A program made the translations under genes and the position numbers. A stretch of DNA of 64,000 bases from Solimonas sp040066175 (GTDB taxonomy: Bacteria > Pseudomonadota > Gammaproteobacteria > Nevskiales > Nevskiaceae): positions 1-64,000 of the forward strand of contig NZ_JBEAAM010000023.1 of the NCBI RefSeq assembly GCF_040066175.1, written 5' to 3'. Positions within the stretch are counted from its first letter, which is position 1; each line of letters begins with the position of its first letter. The notes under the pieces are model-generated. The model saw nothing but the letters and a program-made list of their open reading frames with translations, ran no database searches and was not told where the DNA came from. Positions 17,117 to 26,698 of the stretch are shown piece after piece.

Positions 17117-18004
17117 TCAGCGGGGCAGACAGGACGGCAGGCCGCGTTCGAGGTCCGGGTGACGTGGCGCATAGCCCAGTTCGCGCCGCGCGCGGTCGAT
17201 GCGCAGCCGCTTGGACTCCTCCACGAACGACCACATCGCCGGCGTGAAGCGACGCCGCGCCTCGTCGAGGTGCACGGTCGGTGGCGGCGGCAGGCCGAGC
17301 AGCTGCGCGCAGCGGCGGAAGTAGTCGGCCATCGTCGTCGGCTGGCCGTCGCTGAGGTTGTAGGCCGCACCGGCGCGGCCGCGCGCCGCGGCGCGCACGG
17401 CCGCCTCGGCGAGGTCGTCGGCGTGGATGCGATTGCTGTACGGCGCCTCTGCGTCGCACAGCACTGGCAGTCCCTGCCGCAGGCGCTCGACCGGCAGGCG
17501 GCCCGGCCCGTAGATGCCCGGCACGCGCAGCACGACGACCGCGCTGCCGGTCGTCGCGCTCCACTGCGTCAGCGCCGCTTCGGCGTCGGCGCGACGGCGC
17601 GCACGGTCGGTCTGCGGCTTGAGCGGCTCGTCCTCGTCGATCCAGCGTCCGCCACAGTCGCCGTACACGCCGGAGGTCGAGACATAGATCAGGCGCCCGA
17701 TGCGGCCGCGCTGCGCGGCCAGCCATGCGCGCAAGCGCGTGTCCGCGACCCCCGTGGCCGGCGGCGGCGCGAACCAGAACAGCCACGGCCAGTCCCCGGC
17801 GTCGCGCGGCGTATCGAGATCGTCGATCCGCACCCGCGCGCCGGCGGATTCCAGCGCCGCAGCCTTTTGCGGGTCGCGCAGGATTGCCGTAACCTCGCCG
17901 CCCGATCCCGCGAGCCGGCGTGCGACGCGCAGGCCGATGTCGCCGCAGCCGGCGATCAGCGCGCGGGACGGCGTCCCGATCGACGTTTCCAAGCATGCGT
18001 TCAT
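17117..18004 (-). CDS. NAD-dependent epimerase/dehydratase family protein (YeeZ-like)
   Basis: A 295-residue extended short-chain dehydrogenase. The Rossmann motif ALIAGCGDIGLRVARRL is at about 15-31. A STSGVYGD segment replaces the usual active-site Tyr region (YVSTSGVYGD), and VLRVPGIYGPGRLP follows. The substrate is unknown; similar proteins are annotated only as SDR oxidoreductases. The ATG used (complement of 18002-18004) shares the bases CATG with the ATG of the divergent reductase. Either gene could use a slightly internal start: TTG at codon 5 here, or GTG at 18015 for the partner. Confidence 0.75.
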   Translation of the reverse strand: MNACLETSIGTPSRALIAGCGDIGLRVARRLAGSGGEVTAILRDPQKAAALESAGARVRIDDLDTPRDAGDWPWLFWFAPPPATGVADTRLRAWLAAQRGRIGRLIYVSTSGVYGDCGGRWIDEDEPLKPQTDRARRRADAEAALTQWSATTGSAVVVLRVPGIYGPGRLPVERLRQGLPVLCDAEAPYSNRIHADDLAEAAVRAAARGRAGAAYNLSDGQPTTMADYFRRCAQLLGLPPPPTVHLDEARRRFTPAMWSFVEESKRLRIDRARRELGYAPRHPDLERGLPSCLPR

Positions 18005-19025
18005 GAACCGACGAGTGTATCTGGAGGGACGCCCGCAGAGCTTCGAGGTCGAAGCAGGCGAAACCGTGCTCCAGGCCGGGTTGCGCAGCCATCTGGCCCT
18101 GCCCTTCGGCTGCCAGTCCGGCGGCTGTGCATCCTGCCGGGTGCGCGTGCTGCGCGGCCGTGTCGAGTATCCGTTCCCGCCGCCGGCGCTGTCGGCCGCG
18201 GAGATCGACGCCGGCTACATCCTGATGTGCCTGGCGCGGCCGACCAGCGACCTGGTCATCGACCTGCACCAGCCGGCCGAACTCGAATCGATGCGGCCAC
18301 GCAAACTGCCATGCCGCGTGCAGTCGCGGCAGTGGCTCGCGCACGACGTGCTCGGCCTGACGCTCAAGCTGCCCCGCGACAGCGGCTTCCGCTACATGCC
18401 CGGTCAGTACATCGACCTGCTGCTCGACGACGGCAAGCGGCGCAGTTTCTCGATCGCCTGTGCGCCGGGCACCGACACGCTCGAACTGCACATCCGCGTC
18501 ACGCCCGGCGGCAAGTTCGCGCAGTGGGCCGCGCACGAGATGCCGGAGCGCGCGATCCTGCGCTTCGAAGGCCCGCTCGGCGCGTTCTACCTGCATGAAG
18601 ATTCGTCGCGACCCGTGCTGATGATGGCCGGCGGCACCGGCATCGCGCCGATCCACGCGATGCTGCAGGACATCTTTGCGCGCCCGGCGTTCGCACGTCC
18701 GCTGCACCTGTTCTGGGGCGTGCGCGCGCAGCGCGACCTGTATCTCGACGCACGTCTGCGGCAGTGGGCGGCGGCCCATGCCGGGTTCCGTTACACCCCG
18801 GTGCTGTCCGCAGCCGACGCCGGCTGGACCGGCGCGTCCGGTCTGGTGCACGAAGCGGTGCTGCGCGAACATCCCGACCTGCGCGGTTTCGAGGCCTATC
18901 TGTCCGGCCCGCCGGTCATGGTGCGCGCCGGCAAGGATGCCTTCCTCAAGGCCGGCGTCGATGCCGACCACCTGTTCTACGACTCGTTCGACTACGCCTT
19001 CGAGACCTGGCCGAGCCTGGGGTGA
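18003..19025 (+). CDS. 2Fe-2S ferredoxin / FAD-NAD(P)H reductase (AscD/phenol-hydroxylase-reductase type)
   Basis: A 340-residue electron-transfer protein. The plant-type [2Fe-2S] domain has Cys37, Cys42, Cys45 and Cys76 (CQSGGCASC...MCL). An FNR-type module follows, with the flavin motif RRSFSIAC near 145 and the nucleotide motif AGGTGIAPIHAML near 200. Such proteins pass electrons from NAD(P)H through FAD to the iron-sulphur cluster and on to an oxygenase or a dehydrase. No oxygenase partner is adjacent, so the acceptor is unknown. Homologues are often named CDP-6-deoxy-delta-3,4-glucoseen reductase on similarity alone. Divergent from an SDR gene with overlapping start codons. Confidence 0.82.
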   Translation: MNRRVYLEGRPQSFEVEAGETVLQAGLRSHLALPFGCQSGGCASCRVRVLRGRVEYPFPPPALSAAEIDAGYILMCLARPTSDLVIDLHQPAELESMRPRKLPCRVQSRQWLAHDVLGLTLKLPRDSGFRYMPGQYIDLLLDDGKRRSFSIACAPGTDTLELHIRVTPGGKFAQWAAHEMPERAILRFEGPLGAFYLHEDSSRPVLMMAGGTGIAPIHAMLQDIFARPAFARPLHLFWGVRAQRDLYLDARLRQWAAAHAGFRYTPVLSAADAGWTGASGLVHEAVLREHPDLRGFEAYLSGPPVMVRAGKDAFLKAGVDADHLFYDSFDYAFETWPSLG

Positions 19026-19076
19026 GCGGCGGCGCTTCGACGATGCCTTGAATGGCATCGTCGGCCGCGGCGAACG

Positions 19077-19142
19077 CCCGGCCATGGATGGCCGGGCCGG
19101 GCTCTCCCGATATCGACACGGCCGCGCCATGGACGGCCGCGA
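19077..19142. repeat. Pair of CCATGG-centred palindromic hairpins
   Basis: Two GC-rich stem-loops lie side by side in the 138-base gap between the reductase and hemY. One is GCCCGGCCA-TGGA-TGGCCGGGC (about 19077-19100), the other CGGCCGCGCCATGGACGGCCGCG (19119-19141). Both are built around GCCATGGA(T/C)GGC. They lie between convergent genes and could act as bidirectional terminators, though neither is followed by a T run. Similar palindromes occur elsewhere in the window (38717-38746). Confidence 0.55.
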
Positions 19143-19163
19143 AACAACGGGAAGAGTACGCGC

Positions 19164-20351
19164 TCAACCCTGCGAAGCCAGTTCCAGCCCCTGCCGGAGA
19201 AACTTCTGCGCCTCCTCGGCGTTCTGCGTCTGTTCGCAGACGCGCGCCAGTTCGAGGTAGGCCGCCGGTGTCGGCGCGACGCGCACGACCGCCTCGAGGT
19301 AACTGCGCGCCTTGCCCCACAGGCGGTTGCGCAGGCAGGCGCGGCCGGCGCCGATCAGCAGTTCGGGGCGCTCGCCGTAGCGCGTCAGCCACTCCTCGAT
19401 CGCGGCCAGCTGCGCGAGCACGTCCGTCAGCTCGAGCGCGCCGTACAGCGCGGCCAGTCCCGCGTCCCATTCGCGCGCCAGGGCGTCGCTGGCCAGCGCT
19501 GCGGCCTCGGCCTGGGCATTGAGCCGCGTCAGGCTGCGCGCGTACTGCAGGCGCAGCGCCGGCCACTGCCGGCAGTCCGCGGGCAAGGCATTCCACAGCG
19601 CCTTGAGCTGATCGAGACGCACTGCGCCCTCGGCTTCGCGCATGCGCTCGCCGACGGCCTGTTCGAGCATCTGCCGCCGCCGCTGCGCGGTCAGCGCGGA
19701 CTTCGCAAGGTCTTCGAGCAGGAGCTGGCGCAGCGCCTCCCAGTCGCGCAGGCCGAACAGCGACTCGGCGAGCAGCTCCACCGCGTAGGGGTGACGCGCG
19801 TCGAGCTTGCGCAGGCGCAGCGCGGTTTCGCGCGCGGCGACGAATTCGCCGCGCTCGAGTTGCAGCTCCGCCTGGGTCAGCAGCGTCGCGCGTTCGATCT
19901 CGGGCGCCTCGCCGGCCGCCAGCTGCAGGTAGTGATCGCGGCGCGCGCCCGCACCGAGGCGCTGCGCGGCGCGCGCGGCGCCCAGATAGTTCAGATGCGC
20001 GGCATGGTGATCGGCGGCACGCCGCACCAGCTCGACTTCCGCGCGCTTCCAGTCGCCTTCGAGCAGATGCAGCAGGCCGGACTCGAACGAGCGCTGCGCG
20101 CGTTCACGGCGACGGCGGTTGATCAGTTCACGCATCGTCTCCGGCAGGCGCAGGCTGCCGACGATCAGGCGCGCGGCGATGCCCAGCGCGAACACGCCCA
20201 GGCCGACGCCGAGCACCAGGCCGAGCAGCGAAGTCTCGATGATCCAGCCGCGAAAATGGATCAGCACGTAGCCGGTCTCTTCGCGCAGGTAGTACGCGGC
20301 CGCGGCGCCGGCCGCGAGCGCGATGACCGCGAGCAGCAGGTTGCGGATCAT
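19164..20351 (-). CDS. hemY: HemY, heme-biosynthesis-associated TPR membrane protein
   Basis: A 395-residue inner-membrane protein with two N-terminal helices (about 1-22 and 38-65: MIRNLLLAVIALAAGAAAAY, then LLGLVLGVGLGVFALG) and a long periplasmic/cytoplasmic TPR-like helical region. HemY is encoded at the end of the hemC-hemD-hemX cluster in gammaproteobacteria and affects coproporphyrin metabolism; its exact role is unsettled. Its ATG overlaps the hemD-X stop as ATGA, so translation is coupled. Confidence 0.9.
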   Translation of the reverse strand: MIRNLLLAVIALAAGAAAAYYLREETGYVLIHFRGWIIETSLLGLVLGVGLGVFALGIAARLIVGSLRLPETMRELINRRRRERAQRSFESGLLHLLEGDWKRAEVELVRRAADHHAAHLNYLGAARAAQRLGAGARRDHYLQLAAGEAPEIERATLLTQAELQLERGEFVAARETALRLRKLDARHPYAVELLAESLFGLRDWEALRQLLLEDLAKSALTAQRRRQMLEQAVGERMREAEGAVRLDQLKALWNALPADCRQWPALRLQYARSLTRLNAQAEAAALASDALAREWDAGLAALYGALELTDVLAQLAAIEEWLTRYGERPELLIGAGRACLRNRLWGKARSYLEAVVRVAPTPAAYLELARVCEQTQNAEEAQKFLRQGLELASQG

Positions 20352-22189
20352 TGTGGCGTCGCTTCCAGGCGCGCGCGCAGCAGCGTCAGGCTGCGACTGA
20401 TGTCCGGCAGCGGCGGCTGCAGCTGCATCCCCTGCAGGCGCAGCAGCTCCGCCCGCGCCGCGGCGACCGCAGGATCGCCGGCATGGAAGTACTGGTCGAG
20501 CCAGCCCGCCGCCGAGGCACACAGATCGCGGAAGCTCGCGCTGTCCTGGCGCAGCAAGGCCACGCGCGCGCCCTCCAGCTTGAGCATCAGCACCTGTCGG
20601 ACCAAAGCAGTCTGTTCGTCGCCGAGCAGGCGCGGCTGGGGTCCATCCGCGCGGCGCACGCTGAATGCGCTGGCCAGTGCGCGCTTGATCGCGGCCCACG
20701 CGCGCGCCCAGGCTCCGGCGTCCGCGGGCAGCGGCAGCGCCGCGCCGGGCTGCGCATGGAAATGCTCGGGCACCTGGGTCGCCAGCGGCAGCTGCGCGGC
20801 GCGCGCGACCAGGCCGGACAGGACCAGCGCCGCACCGACCGTGTCGGGCTGCGCCACGGCCTGCAGCGCGGCGCGCTCGCGCGCGATGGTTTCGCGCAGC
20901 TCGAACAGGCGGGGATCCTTCAACGCCGCCAGGCGTGCGTCCGCGGCGTCGAGCGCGGCGATCGCCGGCGTCACTTCGCGCGCGACCTGCACACGGTCGT
21001 TGGCGAGCAGCAGCAGTTGCTCGACCAGCGCCAGCTGTACACGGGCGCGTCCGCCGCCGAGTTCCTCGCGCAGCTCGCCGATCGCCTGGTCCTGCGCCTG
21101 CAGGCGGTCCGGGATGCGCGCCAGTTCGGCGGCGGCACGTTGCACCGCCACGGCCTGATCCGACAGCCGCGTCTGCAGCCGGTCGATCTGCGCCTCGGCC
21201 GCCTTGAGGCTCTGCGCCAGATCGGCAATGCGCTCGTCCCGCTCGGCGATCCACGCGCTGCCGGCTCGCCAGGCCTGCCAGGCGCCGGCCGCGAGCACGG
21301 CCAGCACGAGGAGCGCCAGCACCAGCCAGGCACCACCGGCACGGCGGGGGGCGACTGCGGGCGCACGCGCCGGCTCATCGTTCTGGGCAGCGGCCGCGGG
21401 CTGGTCGTCTTGATGTTCCGTCATGCGCGAGTCTCTGCGTGCGCCATCCCACCATCGCTCCAGACAGTGCAAATAGCCGGCATCGGCGATCTGTTCGGGA
21501 ATCAGGGGAGGGGCGGTGAAGCCCATTTCGCGGGCCAGTTCTACCACACGGCGGCTGGGCACAACCAGCTGCACGCGGAGCAAGGCGTCGCGCGCGGCGT
21601 CGGGCACGCGCCGCACCAGTTGCTGCAGCGCTTCGCCGTTGGTGACGATCGCCGCATCGACACCCGCGACCGCCTGCGCCAGCGTCTCGGCGGCATGCGG
21701 CAGCGCCACGCGCCGATAGACCTCGATGCGCTCGACGCGCGCACCCCGCGCATCGAGTCCGGCTTCGATCTGTCCGCGTCCGCCCTCGCCGGTGATCAGG
21801 GCGATGCGCCGGTCGCGCACGTCCTGCAGCTCCGGCAGCGCCAGCACACCTTCGCTGTCGTGTTGCTGTGGCACGACGACGTCCACGCCGATCTGTTCGA
21901 GGACCGCGGCTGTTGCCGGACCGACGGCGATGGCGCGCGGCCAGACCCCGGCGTCGAGATGTCGCGCGTGGCGCACTGCGTTGGCACTGGTGAAGATCCA
22001 GACCCAGGCGTCGCGCGCCTGCTGCAGCGCGCGTGCCGCCGCGTCCTGGCGCACCGGCTCGATGGCCTGCATCGGCAGGCGCACGACGGCGGCGCCATGC
22101 GTTTCGAGCAGGCGGCAGAGCAGCTCGGCCTGGTCGGCGGGCCGGGTCACCAGGACACGCAGGCCGCGCAGGCTGGTCTGCGGCTTCAC
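20348..22189 (-). CDS. hemDX: HemD-HemX fusion: uroporphyrinogen-III synthase with HemX membrane domain
   Basis: A single 613-residue frame. Residues 1-250 are uroporphyrinogen-III synthase (LRGLRVLVTRPADQAELLC, WIFTSANAVRHA, AIVTNGEALQQLV), which closes hydroxymethylbilane to the asymmetric tetrapyrrole. After WWDGARRDS an in-frame ATG at codon 256 (complement 21422-21424) opens the HemX part. It has a hydrophilic Gln/Ala-rich tail, one membrane helix (WLVLALLVLAVLAAGAW), then a long coiled-coil helical domain. The start is GTG 22189, 13 bases after the hemC stop; an upstream extension would run into hemC. In Pseudomonas and enterics hemD and hemX are separate genes. HemX may also be made alone from the internal ATG. 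Confidence 0.85.
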   Translation of the reverse strand: MKPQTSLRGLRVLVTRPADQAELLCRLLETHGAAVVRLPMQAIEPVRQDAAARALQQARDAWVWIFTSANAVRHARHLDAGVWPRAIAVGPATAAVLEQIGVDVVVPQQHDSEGVLALPELQDVRDRRIALITGEGGRGQIEAGLDARGARVERIEVYRRVALPHAAETLAQAVAGVDAAIVTNGEALQQLVRRVPDAARDALLRVQLVVPSRRVVELAREMGFTAPPLIPEQIADAGYLHCLERWWDGARRDSRMTEHQDDQPAAAAQNDEPARAPAVAPRRAGGAWLVLALLVLAVLAAGAWQAWRAGSAWIAERDERIADLAQSLKAAEAQIDRLQTRLSDQAVAVQRAAAELARIPDRLQAQDQAIGELREELGGGRARVQLALVEQLLLLANDRVQVAREVTPAIAALDAADARLAALKDPRLFELRETIARERAALQAVAQPDTVGAALVLSGLVARAAQLPLATQVPEHFHAQPGAALPLPADAGAWARAWAAIKRALASAFSVRRADGPQPRLLGDEQTALVRQVLMLKLEGARVALLRQDSASFRDLCASAAGWLDQYFHAGDPAVAAARAELLRLQGMQLQPPLPDISRSLTLLRARLEATPQ

Positions 22190-22202
22190 GGCGCCGGCCG
22201 AT

Positions 22203-23126
22203 TCAGACCGCGATGCCGAGCGCGGCGAGGATGTCGCGCGCACCATCGCGCAGCAGGCGCCCGGCGAGCTGCTCGCCCAGGGACCGCGCCGCGGCGGCCT
22301 CGCCTTCGACCTGCGCACGTACGACGCGCGAACCATCCGGCGCGCCGACCAGTCCGTCCAGGCGCAGGCGCGTGCCGGACACGGTGGCGTGCCCGGCGAC
22401 CGGCACCTGACAGGCGCCACCCAGGCGCGCATTCATCGCACGTTCGGCGGCCAAGCGCAGCGCCGATGGAGGATCGTGCAGCGGCGCGAGCAGCGCGCGC
22501 GTCGCTGCGTCGTCCTCGCGGCATTCGATACCGACGATGCCCTGGCCGATCGCCGGCACGAAGCGCGCCGGATCGAGCGCTTCACGGATGCGCGCGTCCA
22601 GACCCAGACGCAGCAGGCCCGCCGCCGCGAGCAGGATCGCGTCGTACTGGCCTTCGTCGAGCTTGCGCAGGCGCGTGCCGACGTTGCCGCGCAGCTCGGT
22701 GATGCGCAGGTCCGGGCGCAGCGCGTGCAACTGCGCCTGGCGCCGCAGGCTCGACGTGCCGACGTGCGCACCCTGCGGCAACGCATCGAGGCTGGCATGA
22801 CGGCTGGAGACGAAGGCGTCGCGCGGATCCTCGCCCTGCAGGAAGGCCGCGAGGCACAAACCCTCCGGCTGATGCACCGGCACATCCTTCATCGAATGCA
22901 CGGCGATGTCGGCGTGGCCCTGGAGCATCGCCGCTTCCAGCTCCTTGACGAACAGTCCCTTGCCGCCGACCTGGGCGAGCGGCGCCGACAGCAGCTGGTC
23001 GCCGGACGTGGTCATCGGCACGAGGACGACGTCCAGCCCGCGATGCACGGCCCGCAGGCGCGCGCGCACGTGCTCGGCCTGCCACAGGGCGAGCGGCGAT
23101 TCGCGGGTGGCGATGCGGAGAAGCAT
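22203..23126 (-). CDS. hemC: Hydroxymethylbilane synthase (porphobilinogen deaminase)
   Basis: Polymerises four porphobilinogens to hydroxymethylbilane in heme synthesis. It has 307 residues from ATG 23126, chosen because the extra 18 upstream codons are encoded by an intergenic repeat. Catalytic Asp81 is in HSMKDVP. The dipyrromethane cofactor attaches to Cys239 in LGGACQVPV. The cofactor-binding arginines are seen in GTSSLRRQAQ and ELRGNVGTRL. First gene of hemC-hemDX-hemY, downstream of algR as in Pseudomonas. Confidence 0.97.
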   Translation of the reverse strand: MLLRIATRESPLALWQAEHVRARLRAVHRGLDVVLVPMTTSGDQLLSAPLAQVGGKGLFVKELEAAMLQGHADIAVHSMKDVPVHQPEGLCLAAFLQGEDPRDAFVSSRHASLDALPQGAHVGTSSLRRQAQLHALRPDLRITELRGNVGTRLRKLDEGQYDAILLAAAGLLRLGLDARIREALDPARFVPAIGQGIVGIECREDDAATRALLAPLHDPPSALRLAAERAMNARLGGACQVPVAGHATVSGTRLRLDGLVGAPDGSRVVRAQVEGEAAAARSLGEQLAGRLLRDGARDILAALGIAV

Positions 23127-23136
23127 GAAAAGACGG

Positions 23137-23228
23137 GAATCGGGAATCGAGAATGGGGAATCGTAAAAGAAATGCCGCAACCGGGCGCGCCCAGGCGTCT
23201 ACGATTCCCGATCCTCCATTCCCGATTC
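23137..23228. repeat. Xanthomonadales-like GGGAATC inverted repeat
   Basis: The left arm at 23137-23165 and the right arm at 23200-23228 are 29-base inverted copies with 26 matches. They are built from GGGAATCG/GGGAATGG units and separated by about 34 bases. The transcribed form would fold into a long hairpin between algR and hemC. Short GGGAATCGGGAATC elements of this look are common between genes in Xanthomonas relatives. Here it fills nearly the whole gap and may act as an mRNA boundary or attenuator. Confidence 0.7.
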
Positions 23229-23233
23229 GCGCC

Positions 23234-23977
23234 TCACGTATCCGTCAGGAACCGCCGCACTTCAGCCAGACGGCGTCGCGAAACCGGGATCGGATCGTTG
23301 ACGTGCTTGATCTTCAGCCAGTGGTGCTGATCGCCCTGCCGGTCGCGTTCGAGTCCGGCGATGTAGCGCGTGTTGACCAGCGCCTTGCGGTGCACGCGCA
23401 GGAATAGCGGCTCGAAGTCCTGTTCGAGCGTCTTCAATGACTCCTCGATCAGCACCTCGCCGTGCAGGTGATAGACCGTCGTGTACTTCTGGTCGGCGAG
23501 GAAGTACAGGATGTCGTCCACCGGCACGCGCACCAGGCCGTCGCGTGTGGTCGCGAGCACGAACTCGCGCTTGGGCTTGGCGCCCTCAACGGCCGCGGCG
23601 GCCTGCGGCTTGTGCGCGCGGGTCGGCTTGCGCACGCGCTGCAGGGCGTCGCGCAGTTTCTCCAGCCGGATCGGCTTGAGCAGGTAGGCCTGCGCATTCG
23701 CATCGAAGGCCGACAGCGCATGTTCGGAGTAGGCCGTCGTGAAGATCACCGCCGGCGGCACGTCCATCTCGGCGAGCTGGCGCGCGACCTGCAGGCCGTC
23801 GATGCCGCCCATGCGGATGTCGAGCAGCACCAGGTCGGGCTCTTCCTCGTCGATGATGTCGAGCGCGGACTCGCCGTCGCCGGCCTCGCCGACGACTTCG
23901 TAGCCGGGGAACTCCTGCAGCAGCCGCTTGAGGCGCTCGCGCGCCAGCGGTTCATCGTCAACGATCACCACGCGCAT
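23234..23977 (-). CDS. algR: LytTR-family response regulator AlgR
   Basis: A 247-residue regulator. The receiver domain (about 1-120) has acidic residues Asp7/Asp8, phospho-acceptor Asp53 (LLDIRMGG), Thr in FTTAYSE and Lys in LLKPIR. An Ala-Lys linker leads to a LytTR DNA-binding domain (about 140-245; VDDILYFLADQKYTTVYH and FLRVHRKALVNTRYI). In Pseudomonas AlgR controls alginate, type IV pili and virulence with the sensor AlgZ/FimS, here the next gene upstream (30-base gap). Position between algZ and hemC matches that synteny exactly. Confidence 0.95.
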   Translation of the reverse strand: MRVVIVDDEPLARERLKRLLQEFPGYEVVGEAGDGESALDIIDEEEPDLVLLDIRMGGIDGLQVARQLAEMDVPPAVIFTTAYSEHALSAFDANAQAYLLKPIRLEKLRDALQRVRKPTRAHKPQAAAAVEGAKPKREFVLATTRDGLVRVPVDDILYFLADQKYTTVYHLHGEVLIEESLKTLEQDFEPLFLRVHRKALVNTRYIAGLERDRQGDQHHWLKIKHVNDPIPVSRRRLAEVRRFLTDT

Positions 23978-24007
23978 CGTCAGTCCCCTCTCGTGCGTGT
24001 ACGCGGC

Positions 24008-25168
24008 TCAGGCCGCTGCTGCGGCGTCGGTGGGAGCCTGGCTGCGCAATTCCTTGGGCAGAATCAGGCGCGAACGGAACAATCCCCCCTCCAGACGCAT
24101 GTCCCGCCCCATTTCGAGGCGAGCCCCTTCACCGTAAATCAGGTTGAGGCGTTGGGCAATATTGTCGATGGCGATGCGGTTGCCACGACTCGGCTTGCCG
24201 TCGCCGCCGATCATCGGATTGGTCACCTCGATGACGAGGCGGCCGAAGATCTCGCGGCCGGCGATGCGGATCACGCCGCCGTCGGCCAGACGCGAGACGC
24301 CGTGGTGCACCGCGTTCTCGATCAGCGGCTGCACGACCAGCTTGGGCACCGGCCAGGACAGCAGCTCCTCCGGCACGTCCCACTCGACCTTGAGCTTGTC
24401 GCCCAGACGCAGCTTCTCGATGCGCAGGTAGGCGTGGCACAGACCGATCTCTTCGACCAGCGGCGCGACCTGGCCGCGTTTCTCCAGGCTGGCGCGGAAC
24501 AGGTCCGACAGATCCTCGACCATCATCTCCGCATCGTTCGGTCGCACCTGGATCAGCGCGGCGAGGCTGTTGAGCGCGTTGAACAGGAAATGGGGACGGA
24601 TGCGCGCATTGAGCGCCTGGTAGCGGGCCTCGCCCTCGGCCTGTACCTGCATCGACCACTCGGTGCGCACCCAGAAGTAGCGCAGCAGCAGCAGCACGAC
24701 GATCGCGGCCACGCCCATGTGGCGCAGCACGAACTCGATGCGCGCCTGCGTCGGCAGGATGAACCGCCAGTCCAGCAGCGTGCTGATCCAGTGCGAGACC
24801 CAGGCGACGACCATGACGATGCTGACGACCACCGCCCAGCAGACGAAGAACACCATGCCCGGCCGGGCGTAACGCAGGCGGCGGCGGATCAGGCAGAGCG
24901 CGGCCGCCGAGCACAGGCTGATCCATTGCAGGTACAGCGACACCAGCAGCAGGCGGTCCAGCACCTCCAGGCCGGTCGCATTGCCGACCAGCGTGACGAC
25001 GATCGCCACCAGTTCCATCGTGAAGGCCAGCGTCAGCACGCCGCGCCCCGCGCAGAAGTCGGGGATCAGATTCGACGCCGGTGCGGTCGGCGGACGGATG
25101 CGTTGCACGGATGCGGACGGACTCGGCAGACGGTGGCGAAGCTTGGCAAGCGGCCGCAGCCGGATCAA
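24008..25168 (-). CDS. algZ: Sensor histidine kinase AlgZ/FimS (LytS-type)
   Basis: A 386-residue membrane kinase with four or more hydrophobic segments between about 45 and 165. The His_kinase region follows, with phospho-acceptor His193 in ARIRPHFLFNALNSL, then an ATPase domain (VVQPLIENAVHHGV; GGVIRI). It partners the AlgR regulator encoded next. The N-terminus is uncertain: the first 30 residues are basic and Pro-rich, and a start closer to NLIPDFC would match the usual AlgZ opening better. Divergent from argH, as in Pseudomonas. Confidence 0.9.
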   Translation of the reverse strand: MIRLRPLAKLRHRLPSPSASVQRIRPPTAPASNLIPDFCAGRGVLTLAFTMELVAIVVTLVGNATGLEVLDRLLLVSLYLQWISLCSAAALCLIRRRLRYARPGMVFFVCWAVVVSIVMVVAWVSHWISTLLDWRFILPTQARIEFVLRHMGVAAIVVLLLLRYFWVRTEWSMQVQAEGEARYQALNARIRPHFLFNALNSLAALIQVRPNDAEMMVEDLSDLFRASLEKRGQVAPLVEEIGLCHAYLRIEKLRLGDKLKVEWDVPEELLSWPVPKLVVQPLIENAVHHGVSRLADGGVIRIAGREIFGRLVIEVTNPMIGGDGKPSRGNRIAIDNIAQRLNLIYGEGARLEMGRDMRLEGGLFRSRLILPKELRSQAPTDAAAAA

Positions 25169-25190
25169 GCCGGGCCGGCGACCGCGCGCC

Positions 25191-25196
25191 TATAAT
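25191..25196 (+). promoter_or_regulatory. Consensus -10 box of argH
   Basis: A perfect TATAAT lies 30 bases before the argH ATG. No good -35 hexamer is present at 16-18 bases upstream, so it may rely on an activator or on the -10 alone. It lies in the 57-base divergent region shared with algZ. Confidence 0.5.
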
Positions 25197-25225
25197 GCGC
25201 GCCGTCTTCTCACCCGCGTGCTGTC

Positions 25226-26617
<1,392 letters not shown>

Positions 26618-26678
26618 CACCCTGAATCGACGAGGAAAGGCCGGACGACCCGGCTGTTCGGCTTGCGCCGGTCGCAAC

Positions 26679-26689
26679 TGGTATGACAA
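26679..26689. promoter_or_regulatory. FadR/FCD-type GntR operator
   Basis: TGGTATGACAA matches the TNGTNNNACNA consensus of the FadR subfamily of GntR regulators exactly and ends 9 bases before the GntR start at 26699. This suggests autoregulation of the GntR gene and control of the operon that follows. Confidence 0.55.
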
Positions 26690-26698
26690 GCTGACCGC

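Noticed and set aside
23127..23180. 18-residue N-terminal extension of HemC
   Set aside because: It is encoded by the GGGAATC inverted repeat; ATG 23126 gives the conserved LLRIATRESPLALWQ opening.
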